Origin: Promethearchaeia archaeon
Lineage (GTDB): Archaea > Asgardarchaeota > Lokiarchaeia > Sigyniarchaeales > SOKP01
Direction of reading: 5' to 3'
DNA: 10,976 bases
Assembly: GCA_029856445.1 (NCBI GenBank)
Contig: JAHQWY010000095.1
Span: 1-10,976 of the forward strand
Shown: piece by piece, positions 1-6,050 of the stretch
How the letters are laid out: every line of letters starts with the position of its first letter
How positions within the stretch are numbered: position 1 is the stretch's first letter
Notes under the pieces: model-generated
What the model saw: only the letters and a program-made list of their open reading frames with translations
Databases searched by the model: none
What the model was told of the DNA's origin: nothing
Program-made: the position numbers and the translations under genes

Positions 1-417
1 AATGAAAAAGCATTATCAGAAGCTTTTAGGGTAATAAAACCAGGAGGATTCTTTCAATTTTCTATTACACATCCTTGTAGTGCACCTAGTGGTTATGAAT
101 GGATTAGAAATGAAGACGGTAAAAAAATTGGTTTCATTATGAAAGATTATTTTAAGCAATTTAACGGAGAAATTGAAGAATGGATATTTGGTGCAGCCCC
201 AAAAGAAATTACTGAAACAATGAGAAAATTCAAAATCCCACATTTTACGAGAACGTTATCTGATTGGTTAAACTTGCTTATAGAAAAAGGATTCATTTTG
301 GAAGAATTTTGTGAACCTTATGCTGATGATGAAACTTTAAAGAAATATCCTCAGGAATATGATAGTCGAATTATACCATATTTCCTCATAATTCGATGTA
401 GGAAACCGAATATATAA
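1..417 (+). CDS. Class I SAM-dependent methyltransferase, C-terminal part (5' end outside the window)
   Basis: The frame is open from the first base, so the gene starts before the window; 138 residues are visible before the TAA at 415-417. The first visible stretch reads EAFRVIKPGGFFQFS (residues 7-21). This is the conserved post-motif beta-strand and loop (R-V-[IL]-K-P-G-G) of the UbiE/Methyltransf_11 type of class I methyltransferase, so the SAM-binding glycine loop must lie upstream and is not seen. A downstream S-D-W-L-N-L-L-I-E-K-G-F stretch fits the usual C-terminal helix before the last strands of such enzymes. The substrate cannot be told from this part. The gene converges on the acetyltransferase gene with only 19 bases between the two stop codons. 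Confidence 0.85.
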   Translation, partial: NEKALSEAFRVIKPGGFFQFSITHPCSAPSGYEWIRNEDGKKIGFIMKDYFKQFNGEIEEWIFGAAPKEITETMRKFKIPHFTRTLSDWLNLLIEKGFILEEFCEPYADDETLKKYPQEYDSRIIPYFLIIRCRKPNI

Positions 418-436
418 TCAACACATAAAGATTTTC

Positions 437-925
437 TTATCCACGCGAAAATTCCTTTCTGAATTCATACATAGTTGAGCCAAAGAAATCACCAGTTTTA
501 CCTGTCTCTTTAAATCCATGTTTTTTATAGAAATGTTGAGCTCTTTTTAAAATTTCTGTAGTATCCAATGTTAAATATGTACAACCTTGAGATAGAGCAT
601 CATTTTCTACTTCATTTAATAAATCAGCAGCAGGACTATTTTTACCTTGAAATTTAGGATGTACCGCCATTCCACGAATATGTCCCTCTTTTTCACTAAT
701 TCTTTTCCATCCGACTGTTCCTATTATTTTATTATTTTGGATCACTGCTACAAATAAATTCATGTCTTTTAACCGCTCTAATGCAACATTTTCAGACATG
801 ACAGTATCAGCAAAACCTTTTGGGGAATAAAAATCTCGAAATTCTTCAAAAGCAGCCAAAACAACTTCATGAATCCCCCTAGCATCTTCAGGTTGAGCTT
901 TCCGAATTATATATTTCCATTTCAT
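437..925 (-). CDS. GNAT-family N-acetyltransferase
   Basis: This 162-residue protein has the length and order of a single-domain GNAT enzyme, which transfers an acetyl group from acetyl-CoA to an amine. It begins with beta-1/helix-1 (YIIRKAQPEDARGI). Motif A spans about residues 83-103 (HIRGMAVHPKFQGKN) and motif B about residues 129-143 (AQHFYKKHGFKETGK), with the usual F-Y-x-x-x-G-F. In motif A the pyrophosphate loop is atypical: the usual [QR]-x-x-G-x-[GA] reads Q-G-K-N-S-P, so the glycines are replaced by Asn and Pro. The ATG at 923-925 is kept because it gives the normal N-terminus; no Shine-Dalgarno sequence is visible. It lies 21 bases after the UroD-like gene on the same strand and may be the last gene of that operon. 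The acceptor substrate is unknown. Confidence 0.88.
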   Translation of the reverse strand: MKWKYIIRKAQPEDARGIHEVVLAAFEEFRDFYSPKGFADTVMSENVALERLKDMNLFVAVIQNNKIIGTVGWKRISEKEGHIRGMAVHPKFQGKNSPAADLLNEVENDALSQGCTYLTLDTTEILKRAQHFYKKHGFKETGKTGDFFGSTMYEFRKEFSRG

Positions 926-946
926 CGATAGAATATAAAATTAGAA

Positions 947-2035
947 TTAATATAATAGTTGAGTTTGAAGTGGATAAGTACCCCATTTTTTTATCGCTTT
1001 TGGTATTGTCAGAATGTTATTAAGTGAAACACCCCATGGTAAACAACAAATTGGGCCAACAGCATATCTGCCCCCCTGAGCTAAATGTCTAATGTTTTCC
1101 TTTACTTTTTCCTCGACCTCTAAAGGAGTACCATTTAATAATTCCCTACTCACATCTATATTTGCTCCAATTATTGTTGTATTAGGATGATTCTCTTTAA
1201 ATTTCACCCAATATTCAATATCTAGTGGGTGTGAGCCGTTGATTGCCGATATTTCAAGATTATTACAGATCTCATCAAAATAAGGAGTAGTACCACAGTT
1301 ATGAAGTACTATTGGAACTCTGGTCTCATTCTGCAATCTTTTAATAAATTGACCCTCAAACTTCATTGCATCCTCAAAACTCATCATGTGTTTATTAAAA
1401 GCGTATCCTGTAAAGAATATATTTCCACTTGGTCCTATCCTTTCATTATAAAAATTGAATAAATCCCTCTGAGATTGATATACTTTTTCACATAATTGTA
1501 GTAATAATTCTGGGTTTTTTCTCATATCTCTATAAACCTGTGGGCCTCTCAATTGTTGAACTACAGACCAGATACCGAGAGCACAACTCGGTTGAAATTT
1601 AATTTTTTCTCGTAAAAAATCAATAGCAGAATAGCACGTATCCCATAACGATATCTTGCTATGATCTGGGATTTCTAGTTTTTCAATATCCTCTTCAGTT
1701 TTACAAATAGCACCCTGTTTAGCCATAAATACCTTATAATCAAACCATTTTATTACATCTTCTTTATTATTAGCTTCTGCGAAAGCCAAAGCTTCAGCAG
1801 GACCTGCATAAGCAGTGGGTATAGCAATAGTATCAGCTTTTAAAAACTCATAAGTTTGAATAGCAGCATTTCCATATGTCTTAGGGGAAGATATGAGTTC
1901 TCGAAACGTTTTTCCTGAGATACGGCAGATCATTTCTTCACATGCAAGAGGAAAAAATGGCACACGATCAATATTAGGGGATCCTATAAAAGTTCCCAAT
2001 AATCTTAGCTTAGATGCTTCCCAATCATGAGGCAA
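947..2035 (-). CDS. UroD-fold corrinoid/cobalamin methyltransferase (MtbA/MtaA-like or O-demethylase-type)
   Basis: This 362-residue protein has the length and fold signature of the uroporphyrinogen decarboxylase-like methyltransferases, a family including the methylcobamide:CoM methyltransferases MtaA/MtbA and the UroD-type methyltransferases of bacterial O-demethylases. The family's zinc-thiolate pattern is present: H245-N-C247 (PIVLHNCGTT), with the distal cysteine at C330/C331 (GPICCLPWG). Zinc would activate a thiol substrate or help bind the methyl acceptor or donor. A true heme-pathway UroD is unlikely, because the gene is tied to a corrinoid protein. The start is TTG (2033-2035), supported by a strong GGAGGT eight bases upstream inside the end of the corrinoid gene; only one base separates that stop codon from this start. 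Whether the enzyme moves methyl groups onto a thiol, onto a pterin, or off a methoxy compound cannot be decided here. Confidence 0.87.
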   Translation of the reverse strand: MPHDWEASKLRLLGTFIGSPNIDRVPFFPLACEEMICRISGKTFRELISSPKTYGNAAIQTYEFLKADTIAIPTAYAGPAEALAFAEANNKEDVIKWFDYKVFMAKQGAICKTEEDIEKLEIPDHSKISLWDTCYSAIDFLREKIKFQPSCALGIWSVVQQLRGPQVYRDMRKNPELLLQLCEKVYQSQRDLFNFYNERIGPSGNIFFTGYAFNKHMMSFEDAMKFEGQFIKRLQNETRVPIVLHNCGTTPYFDEICNNLEISAINGSHPLDIEYWVKFKENHPNTTIIGANIDVSRELLNGTPLEVEEKVKENIRHLAQGGRYAVGPICCLPWGVSLNNILTIPKAIKKWGTYPLQTQLLY

Positions 2036-2036
2036 T

Positions 2037-2678
2037 TTAATTAACCTCCATTAGATCTTTTATTAACTTTACACCTTCCCATCCATCTTTCGCCCAAGCA
2101 TCAGCACCAATATGTTTACAAGATTTCTCAGAGAGTATCCCTCCACCCACTACTATTTTAGCCTTAATCCCCTTTCTTTTAAGCATAGTAACGGTTTCTA
2201 TCATTTTAGAAATAGTCATGGTTAACAATCCACTTATTCCAATAATATCTGGATTCTCATTCATAGCTACTTCTACAAATGTTTCGGGCGGGACGTCTAC
2301 TCCTAAATCTATTACATCAAATCCTTGACCTTTCAATAGAGCGATAACAAGAGTTTTACCTATATCATGAATGTCTCCCTCAGGTGTACCAATTAGGATC
2401 TTTCCAAGTGATTTATGCTTTCCCTCTATTAATTTCGGTTTAATAATATCCATGCAATCAATCATAGCATCAGCAGCTAAAAGCAGATCTGCTAGGAAAA
2501 ATTCTCCTTCTTCGTATTTCAAACCAACATCTTCAGCACCCCGAATTATAGCTTCATTTAATATTTGTTTTGGATCTATATTCGCGTTAATTGCTTGATG
2601 CATAAAATCTAATGCCTCTTCTGACTTACCTTTGACTATGCTAATTTTCAACTTTTCTAAAATTTCATTATCTTTCAA
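2037..2678 (-). CDS. Corrinoid (B12-binding) methyltransferase protein, MtbC/MttC type
   Basis: This 213-residue protein shows both modules of the small corrinoid proteins that carry methyl groups on cobalamin. An N-terminal helical cap domain spans about residues 1-88. A Rossmann-like B12 domain follows, with the D-x-H-x-x-G motif (D102-I-H104-D-I-G107), the S-x-L/T segment (SGLLT, 149-153) and a G-G-G turn (178-180). H104 should be the lower axial cobalt ligand. The start is TTG (2676-2678), which aligns well with the normal family N-terminus (EILEKLKISIVKGKSEEA). Only a weak purine run precedes it, so the start is less certain than the next gene's; the frame is open a further 27 bases upstream. 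The protein probably passes methyl groups to or from the UroD-like enzyme encoded directly downstream. No substrate methyltransferase (MttB/MtbB/MtmB type) or reductive activator (RamA) is present in the window. Confidence 0.92.
   Translation of the reverse strand: MKDNEILEKLKISIVKGKSEEALDFMHQAINANIDPKQILNEAIIRGAEDVGLKYEEGEFFLADLLLAADAMIDCMDIIKPKLIEGKHKSLGKILIGTPEGDIHDIGKTLVIALLKGQGFDVIDLGVDVPPETFVEVAMNENPDIIGISGLLTMTISKMIETVTMLKRKGIKAKIVVGGGILSEKSCKHIGADAWAKDGWEGVKLIKDLMEVN
2044..2049 (-). promoter_or_regulatory. Shine-Dalgarno GGAGGT for the UroD-like gene
   Basis: On the minus strand GGAGGT lies inside the last codons of the corrinoid protein gene, with eight bases before the TTG at 2035. 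It fixes the unusual TTG start and shows that the two genes are translated from one message. Confidence 0.8.
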
Positions 2679-2770
2679 TATTTCTCTACTCGCTAATGAC
2701 CATTAGGTAAGAATAAAGCACTTTTCCAAAATATTACTCTTATTAAAGCGAATTTTCATAAAAGGTTTAC

Positions 2771-2793
2771 TAATAATAAAATAATTAAAAAAA
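2771..2793 (-). terminator. T-rich archaeal-type terminator after tusA
   Basis: Directly after the tusA stop codon the minus strand reads GC followed by seven T, then AATTATTTTATTATTA. Archaeal RNA polymerase commonly terminates at such U-rich tracts without a hairpin. This would separate the dsrE-tusA transcript from the corrinoid operon, which then needs its own promoter in 2679-2770; TTTAATAA (2740-2747) and TTTATT (2712-2717) on the minus strand are candidates, neither convincing. Confidence 0.55.
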
Positions 2794-2795
2794 GC

Positions 2796-3023
2796 TTATT
2801 GCTTCTTGATTTTTATATAGTAGTTTTTTCCATCAACCTTGAAATCTAATAATTTATCCTTATGTTTTTCTATATATCTTTTAATATTCTGTCCTGCTTC
2901 TGCATAATCACCAGTTACTTCAAGAATATCTCCACTATTCATTTCAAGCAGCTGTCTTTTAGTTTTTGCTACTGGCATTGGACATACAAGCCCAGAACAG
3001 TCTAATTTTCGTAAATTTGCCAT
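2796..3023 (-). CDS. tusA: TusA/SirA-family sulfur carrier protein
   Basis: This small protein (75 residues from the chosen start) has the TusA signature LDCSGLVCPMPVAKTKRQL: a first cysteine at 9, then C14-P-M-P17, the C-P-x-P motif whose cysteine carries a persulfide, followed by the helix that binds partner proteins. The rest (GDILEVTGDYAEAGQNI and a final YYIKIKK strand) fits the full TusA fold. A longer reading from a GTG at 3035 is open, but that GTG lies inside the Shine-Dalgarno AGGTGA (3032-3037), which sits eight bases before the ATG at 3021-3023; ATG is therefore the start. The gene follows dsrE on the same strand, with 18 bases between that stop codon and this ATG. TusA and DsrE-like proteins are known partners in cytoplasmic sulfur transfer; the acceptor pathway here is unknown. 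Confidence 0.92.
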   Translation of the reverse strand: MANLRKLDCSGLVCPMPVAKTKRQLLEMNSGDILEVTGDYAEAGQNIKRYIEKHKDKLLDFKVDGKNYYIKIKKQ

Positions 3024-3031
3024 TTTATTTA

Positions 3032-3037
3032 TCACCT
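3032..3037 (-). promoter_or_regulatory. Shine-Dalgarno AGGTGA deciding the tusA start
   Basis: AGGTGA on the minus strand is spaced eight bases from the ATG at 3023 and overlaps the alternative GTG at 3035. It supports the shorter TusA protein. Confidence 0.75.
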
Positions 3038-3041
3038 CTAT

Positions 3042-3389
3042 TTAACTAAAAATAACATTATCAGCCTCTTCACACATCTCAACTAAACCATTCATAGTAG
3101 TTTTTTCTATTCCTTCTATCAGTTCATCTTCAGTTAAGCCTCTTGCTTTCATACAAACTCCACATGCTTTAACGTTTGCTCCTTCAGAAATAACATCCTT
3201 CATCCACTTTCCAATATTATCATAGGTGGTTGGATCTTGGTTTTTTTTCCCAACAAAAATTCCATCTTCAACTAAAAAGATGTTAATTTTATGATCCTCT
3301 AATAAAGCGGTATAAGCAAATCTTAACATGGTATAAGGACGCTCATAAGTGTACGGACCGTCTCCAATTATGATCGTAAAGGTCTTCAT
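3042..3389 (-). CDS. DsrE/DsrF-like (TusD-type) sulfur-relay protein
   Basis: This 115-residue protein has the alpha/beta fold pattern of the DsrE family: strand TFTIIIGDGPYTYERP, helix MLRFAYTALLEDH, strand INIFLVEDGIFVGKK, then strand ANVKACGVCMKARGL. The cysteine in the last loop, at the usual place for the active-site cysteine, occurs as a pair C76-G-V-C79, so a persulfide or disulfide function is plausible. DsrE-like proteins exchange sulfane sulfur with TusA, which is encoded next. The ATG at 3387-3389 has no Shine-Dalgarno sequence before it, but an AT-rich TATA-like element lies about 25 bases upstream, so the message may be leaderless. It is the first gene of a two-gene unit divergent from a LysR regulator, the classic layout for a LysR target. 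Confidence 0.88.
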   Translation of the reverse strand: MKTFTIIIGDGPYTYERPYTMLRFAYTALLEDHKINIFLVEDGIFVGKKNQDPTTYDNIGKWMKDVISEGANVKACGVCMKARGLTEDELIEGIEKTTMNGLVEMCEEADNVIFS

Positions 3390-3407
3390 TTTTTTTCTAA
3401 TTCTAAA

Positions 3408-3416
3408 TTTTTATTT
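3408..3416 (-). promoter_or_regulatory. Candidate TATA box for dsrE-tusA
   Basis: AAATAAAAA on the minus strand lies 19-27 bases upstream of the dsrE ATG. That is about the archaeal TATA spacing for a leaderless transcript, in agreement with the absence of a Shine-Dalgarno sequence. In such AT-rich DNA the match is weak evidence. Confidence 0.35.
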
Positions 3417-3466
3417 GGACAGTGATTAAAGAAACACTCAAATATTTATTAATTTTTTCGTAATGG

Positions 3467-3487
3467 TTTATCAAAAAAATCGATAAA
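3467..3487. promoter_or_regulatory. Candidate LysR-type operator, TTTATC-N9-GATAAA
   Basis: This perfect 6-bp inverted repeat with a 9-bp spacer contains ATC-N9-GAT, the same arrangement as the T-N11-A core bound by many LysR regulators. It lies between the divergent lysR and dsrE genes, about 80-100 bases upstream of the dsrE start, where an activator site would be expected. Confidence 0.5.
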
Positions 3488-3502
3488 TAAAAATAGAATA
3501 AT

Positions 3503-3528
3503 TATCTAATATTATTCAGAATTAGATA
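3503..3528. promoter_or_regulatory. Perfect 8-bp dyad TATCTAAT-N10-ATTAGATA upstream of lysR
   Basis: Both arms match over 8 bp (3503-3510 and 3521-3528). The dyad ends 21 bases before the lysR GTG, where a regulator binding its own promoter could block transcription. It may be a second LysR site or a site for another factor. Confidence 0.45.
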
Positions 3529-3549
3529 TTTTTAAAGGCGATATAAGGA

Positions 3550-4446
3550 GTGAATATTGAATACCTAAGAAACTTTATCAAATTAACTCAATATAAAAGT
3601 TTTTCTAAATTAGCGGTAGAACTACCCATTTCTCAAAGTACATTATCACATCAAATATTACAGTTAGAAAAAGAGTTTGGTGGGGTAGTTTTAATTGATA
3701 GAACCACAAAAAAATTCGAATTGACTAAAGCTGGAATACATCTACGAAAATATGCTGAAAAAATAATAGATTTATATGACTCCTGTAGATTAGAAATTTC
3801 AAAATTTCAGGATGAAATGAAAGAGGATATTATTATTTCAGCTTCTACAATACCAGGATCTCATATTTTACCCAAATTCATAGCAGATTTCCGGACTAAA
3901 AACCCAAATGCAAATTTTAAAATATTAATAAATAATTCAAAGAAATCTCTTGAAAATTTAAAGAGTGAGATGGTAAATTTCGCCGGGATTGGTAGCTTTA
4001 TGAATTATAGCAAGGATAACTTCGATTATATTAAAATTGGGGAAGATGAATTTAGATTCATATGTTCTCCTAATCATGATTTGATAAAAGAAGGAACTTC
4101 AGTTGATTTTAAAGAACTTATTAAATATCCGTTTCTATGGAGAGAAAAAGGTTCTGGTATGAGAAACACGTTTCAAAAACAATTTCCTGATTATAAGAGA
4201 TTAGATATCGAGCTGGAAATAAACGATAACGATTCTATTATTTCAACTGTAAGTGAATCTAATTATATCAGTATAATGAGTGAAATTATAATTAATAAGG
4301 CGGAATCAGCAGGATTAATAAAATCCCTAAAAATAAAGAATCATCCTCTCATAGTTAAAAGGTCGCTTTATTTTGTTAAGTTAAAAGAAAAAGAATTAAG
4401 CAAATTACAAAATAAATTTTGGAATGAATTAAAACCTCAAACCTAA
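3550..4446 (+). CDS. LysR-family transcriptional regulator
   Basis: This 298-residue protein has the full LysR layout. An N-terminal winged helix-turn-helix spans about residues 1-62: MNIEYLRNFIKL, the SFSKLAVELPISQSTLSHQ helices, and a wing ending in FELTKAG. A linker helix (63-90) follows, then the periplasmic-binding-like effector domain (91-298) starting ASTIPGSHILPKF. REKGSGMRNTF (198-208) is like the R-E-x-G-S-G-x-R segment lining the ligand pocket of many LysR effector domains. The start is GTG at 3550-3552; it gives the exact family N-terminus, and AAAGGCG about nine bases upstream may be the ribosome-binding site. AAGGAG itself runs into the GTG and is too close. The gene is divergent from dsrE-tusA, so that pair is its likely target; the inducer is not identifiable. 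Confidence 0.93.
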   Translation: MNIEYLRNFIKLTQYKSFSKLAVELPISQSTLSHQILQLEKEFGGVVLIDRTTKKFELTKAGIHLRKYAEKIIDLYDSCRLEISKFQDEMKEDIIISASTIPGSHILPKFIADFRTKNPNANFKILINNSKKSLENLKSEMVNFAGIGSFMNYSKDNFDYIKIGEDEFRFICSPNHDLIKEGTSVDFKELIKYPFLWREKGSGMRNTFQKQFPDYKRLDIELEINDNDSIISTVSESNYISIMSEIIINKAESAGLIKSLKIKNHPLIVKRSLYFVKLKEKELSKLQNKFWNELKPQT

Positions 4447-4482
4447 AAAATAGAAAAAATTAAGGGAGAAATTAAATTAATC

Positions 4483-5877
4483 TTATTTTATTAGAACACC
4501 AGCTTGGTCGAAATTTAGGAATGCGCTAATTTTTTCTTTAAGTGGGTATATCCCTTCTTTGAACAGTGTGTAAAGAAAAATCACAATAAATACAATTGAC
4601 CCTAATCCAGGGGCAAATCCACTTAAATAATCCATAAAAGAAGATGAGGGATCTACAGAAAGTAACATATAGACTAATGAAATTCCCGCTATTAAAATGG
4701 ATATAAAAGAGATTATTACAGCAGTTTTTTTACTAATATTCAAATGAATTGGACCTAGTTCTAGACGGAAATATTTTGGTTGTACTATTATTGATAATAT
4801 TGTATGGCTAATTATTTTTTCTTCAAATTCTATATATACATTTAGGAATCGCCTCTCACTTTCTTTCTTTTTCTTCTTCTCTCGCTTTGATTTTATTGGC
4901 ATTATTGAAAAAATCATAACTGGGGGATTAACAGCATCTTTTTTCACTTCAACTTTACCATATATTGGATGGACCTCAAAACCTTCTCCCTCAATTCTAA
5001 GATCTAAAACGGGAGGTTCTTCTTTAGTAGTTACGATTTTAACAGTAGTTTTATATACAGTTTTCCCCTCTTCATCAACAATTTTCAATTCTTGATGTGA
5101 GAAATATACATAAAATAGATAGCTTCTTTGTTCCATCATGACGGAATAATATTGAAGTCCCATATTAATCTCATAGACTGTCTCTTTAGGCTCTTCAGGA
5201 GCAATCATAGATGGTTCAGCTCTTGCGGGAGCACCAGTGCTAGGACCTCCAAGGGTATCAGCAGGGGGTGCTCTTGTTGCAGGTGGTGGTGCAGCAGGTG
5301 CTGCTGGACTAGGAGGAGGTGGAGCCATTGATCTAGCTTTCTTTTTAGCTTTTGGAGCTTGTTTTTCTCTTACCATTTCTTTTTCGCTGAAATCATCAAA
5401 ATCTATAGCTTCTTCTTCTTTAAATTTAGCCCCACCATACTCAGCATCTTCTGCAACTGTAGAAAACTTAGCGAGTTCTTCATACGGGAGTTCTTCTTCT
5501 TCAGCTTCTAAGAATTCTTCCTCAATTTCAAATAATTCAGCTTTATCTCTTTTCATAGATTTACGCTCGTCTGAAATTTTTTCTATCTTCTTCTCCACTT
5601 TCTCTCTCTTCGAAATTTTTAAACGACTTAATTTTTCAGATTCGGAAATTACGCTACCTGTTACAAAGTCCATAAAATAAATGCTACTCCGTTCTATTTG
5701 AGTTTCTCCTAAAGAAGCATAAAGATCATCAAGGATCTTGCTTATCCTTACAGATTTCTTATAAATACCTACAAACATGAAATCTAATACTTCAATAGAG
5801 AGTACATTAGTCTTCTTATTATATGACACCCTATTGGTTGGAATTTCAATACTTGAAACGTTTTTTAATAATTCCAA
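4483..5877 (-). CDS. Unrecognised modular membrane protein: charged region, Pro/Ala linker, beta domain, two C-terminal membrane helices
   Basis: I do not recognise this 464-residue protein. Residues 1-80 look like a small folded, strand-rich domain. Residues 80-180 are highly charged, Glu/Lys-rich and mostly helical. Residues 184-230 form a Pro/Ala linker starting MAPPPPSPAAP. Residues 233-380 are strand-rich (YYSVMMEQRSYLFYVYFS, KTVYKTTVKIV), suggesting a beta-sandwich, interrupted by a basic stretch at 329-343 (KSKREKKKKKESERR). Two hydrophobic segments, about 385-407 and 420-440, then make a short hairpin with a charged tail. No signal peptide is visible, so most of the chain is probably cytoplasmic and tethered by the hairpin. 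The start is TTG (5875-5877): an in-frame TAG lies six bases upstream and GAGGT (5888-5892) sits ten bases before it. It could be a scaffold or adaptor; no enzymatic motif is seen. Confidence 0.8.
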   Translation of the reverse strand: MELLKNVSSIEIPTNRVSYNKKTNVLSIEVLDFMFVGIYKKSVRISKILDDLYASLGETQIERSSIYFMDFVTGSVISESEKLSRLKISKREKVEKKIEKISDERKSMKRDKAELFEIEEEFLEAEEEELPYEELAKFSTVAEDAEYGGAKFKEEEAIDFDDFSEKEMVREKQAPKAKKKARSMAPPPPSPAAPAAPPPATRAPPADTLGGPSTGAPARAEPSMIAPEEPKETVYEINMGLQYYSVMMEQRSYLFYVYFSHQELKIVDEEGKTVYKTTVKIVTTKEEPPVLDLRIEGEGFEVHPIYGKVEVKKDAVNPPVMIFSIMPIKSKREKKKKKESERRFLNVYIEFEEKIISHTILSIIVQPKYFRLELGPIHLNISKKTAVIISFISILIAGISLVYMLLSVDPSSSFMDYLSGFAPGLGSIVFIVIFLYTLFKEGIYPLKEKISAFLNFDQAGVLIK

Positions 5878-5887
5878 TTTCTAACTT

Positions 5888-5892
5888 ACCTC
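5888..5892 (-). promoter_or_regulatory. Shine-Dalgarno GAGGT supporting the TTG start of the 464-aa protein
   Basis: GAGGT (minus strand, within AGAGGTAAG) is ten bases upstream of the TTG at 5877. The next in-frame Met is residue 34, so this site supports the full-length reading. Confidence 0.6.
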
Positions 5893-5914
5893 TTTTCTTA
5901 CTTTCGTGATATTT

Positions 5915-5959
5915 TTATTAAGTTTTTTATATTTAACAATTCACGGTTATTAAGTTTTT
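5915..5959. repeat. Two direct copies of TTATTAAGTTTTT
   Basis: Identical 13-mers lie at 5915-5927 and 5947-5959, 32 bp apart, upstream of the minus-strand 464-aa gene. They could be promoter elements, but the sequence is simple and AT-rich, so chance or local duplication is possible. Confidence 0.4.
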
Positions 5960-5998
5960 ATGTTGAAATTATTAATAATATAATTATCTCTCTATTTA

Positions 5999-6027
5999 TA
6001 TTAGTTAGCTATCGTTTTAAACTAATA
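5999..6027. repeat. 8-bp inverted repeat TATTAGTT-N13-AACTAATA
   Basis: The arms (5999-6006 and 6020-6027) match perfectly. The repeat lies 24 bases past the stop of the 335-aa gene and about 120 bases upstream of the 464-aa gene, both on the minus strand. No T-run follows it on the minus strand, so it is a poor terminator and may be an operator or RNA hairpin. Confidence 0.4.
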
Positions 6028-6050
6028 ATATTGGAGAAATAACTTGAAAA

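Noticed and set aside
16..243. Minus-strand frame of 75 codons
   Set aside because: It is antisense to the methyltransferase, whose post-motif signature is clear; the product is low-quality and Phe-rich.
947..2035. Annotation as uroporphyrinogen decarboxylase of heme synthesis
   Set aside because: The zinc-type H-x-C ... C pattern and translational coupling with a corrinoid protein point to the methyltransferase branch of this fold.
2371..2598. Plus-strand frame of 75 codons
   Set aside because: It lies wholly antisense to the well-supported corrinoid protein gene and shows no family features.
5237..5680. Open frame of 147 codons on the plus strand, rich in Gly, Ala and Ser
   Set aside because: It is the antisense of the Pro/Ala and Glu/Lys regions of the 464-aa gene; its composition (runs of Gly/Ala and Ser) is just what the complement of those codons gives. 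No ribosome-binding site or domain is seen.
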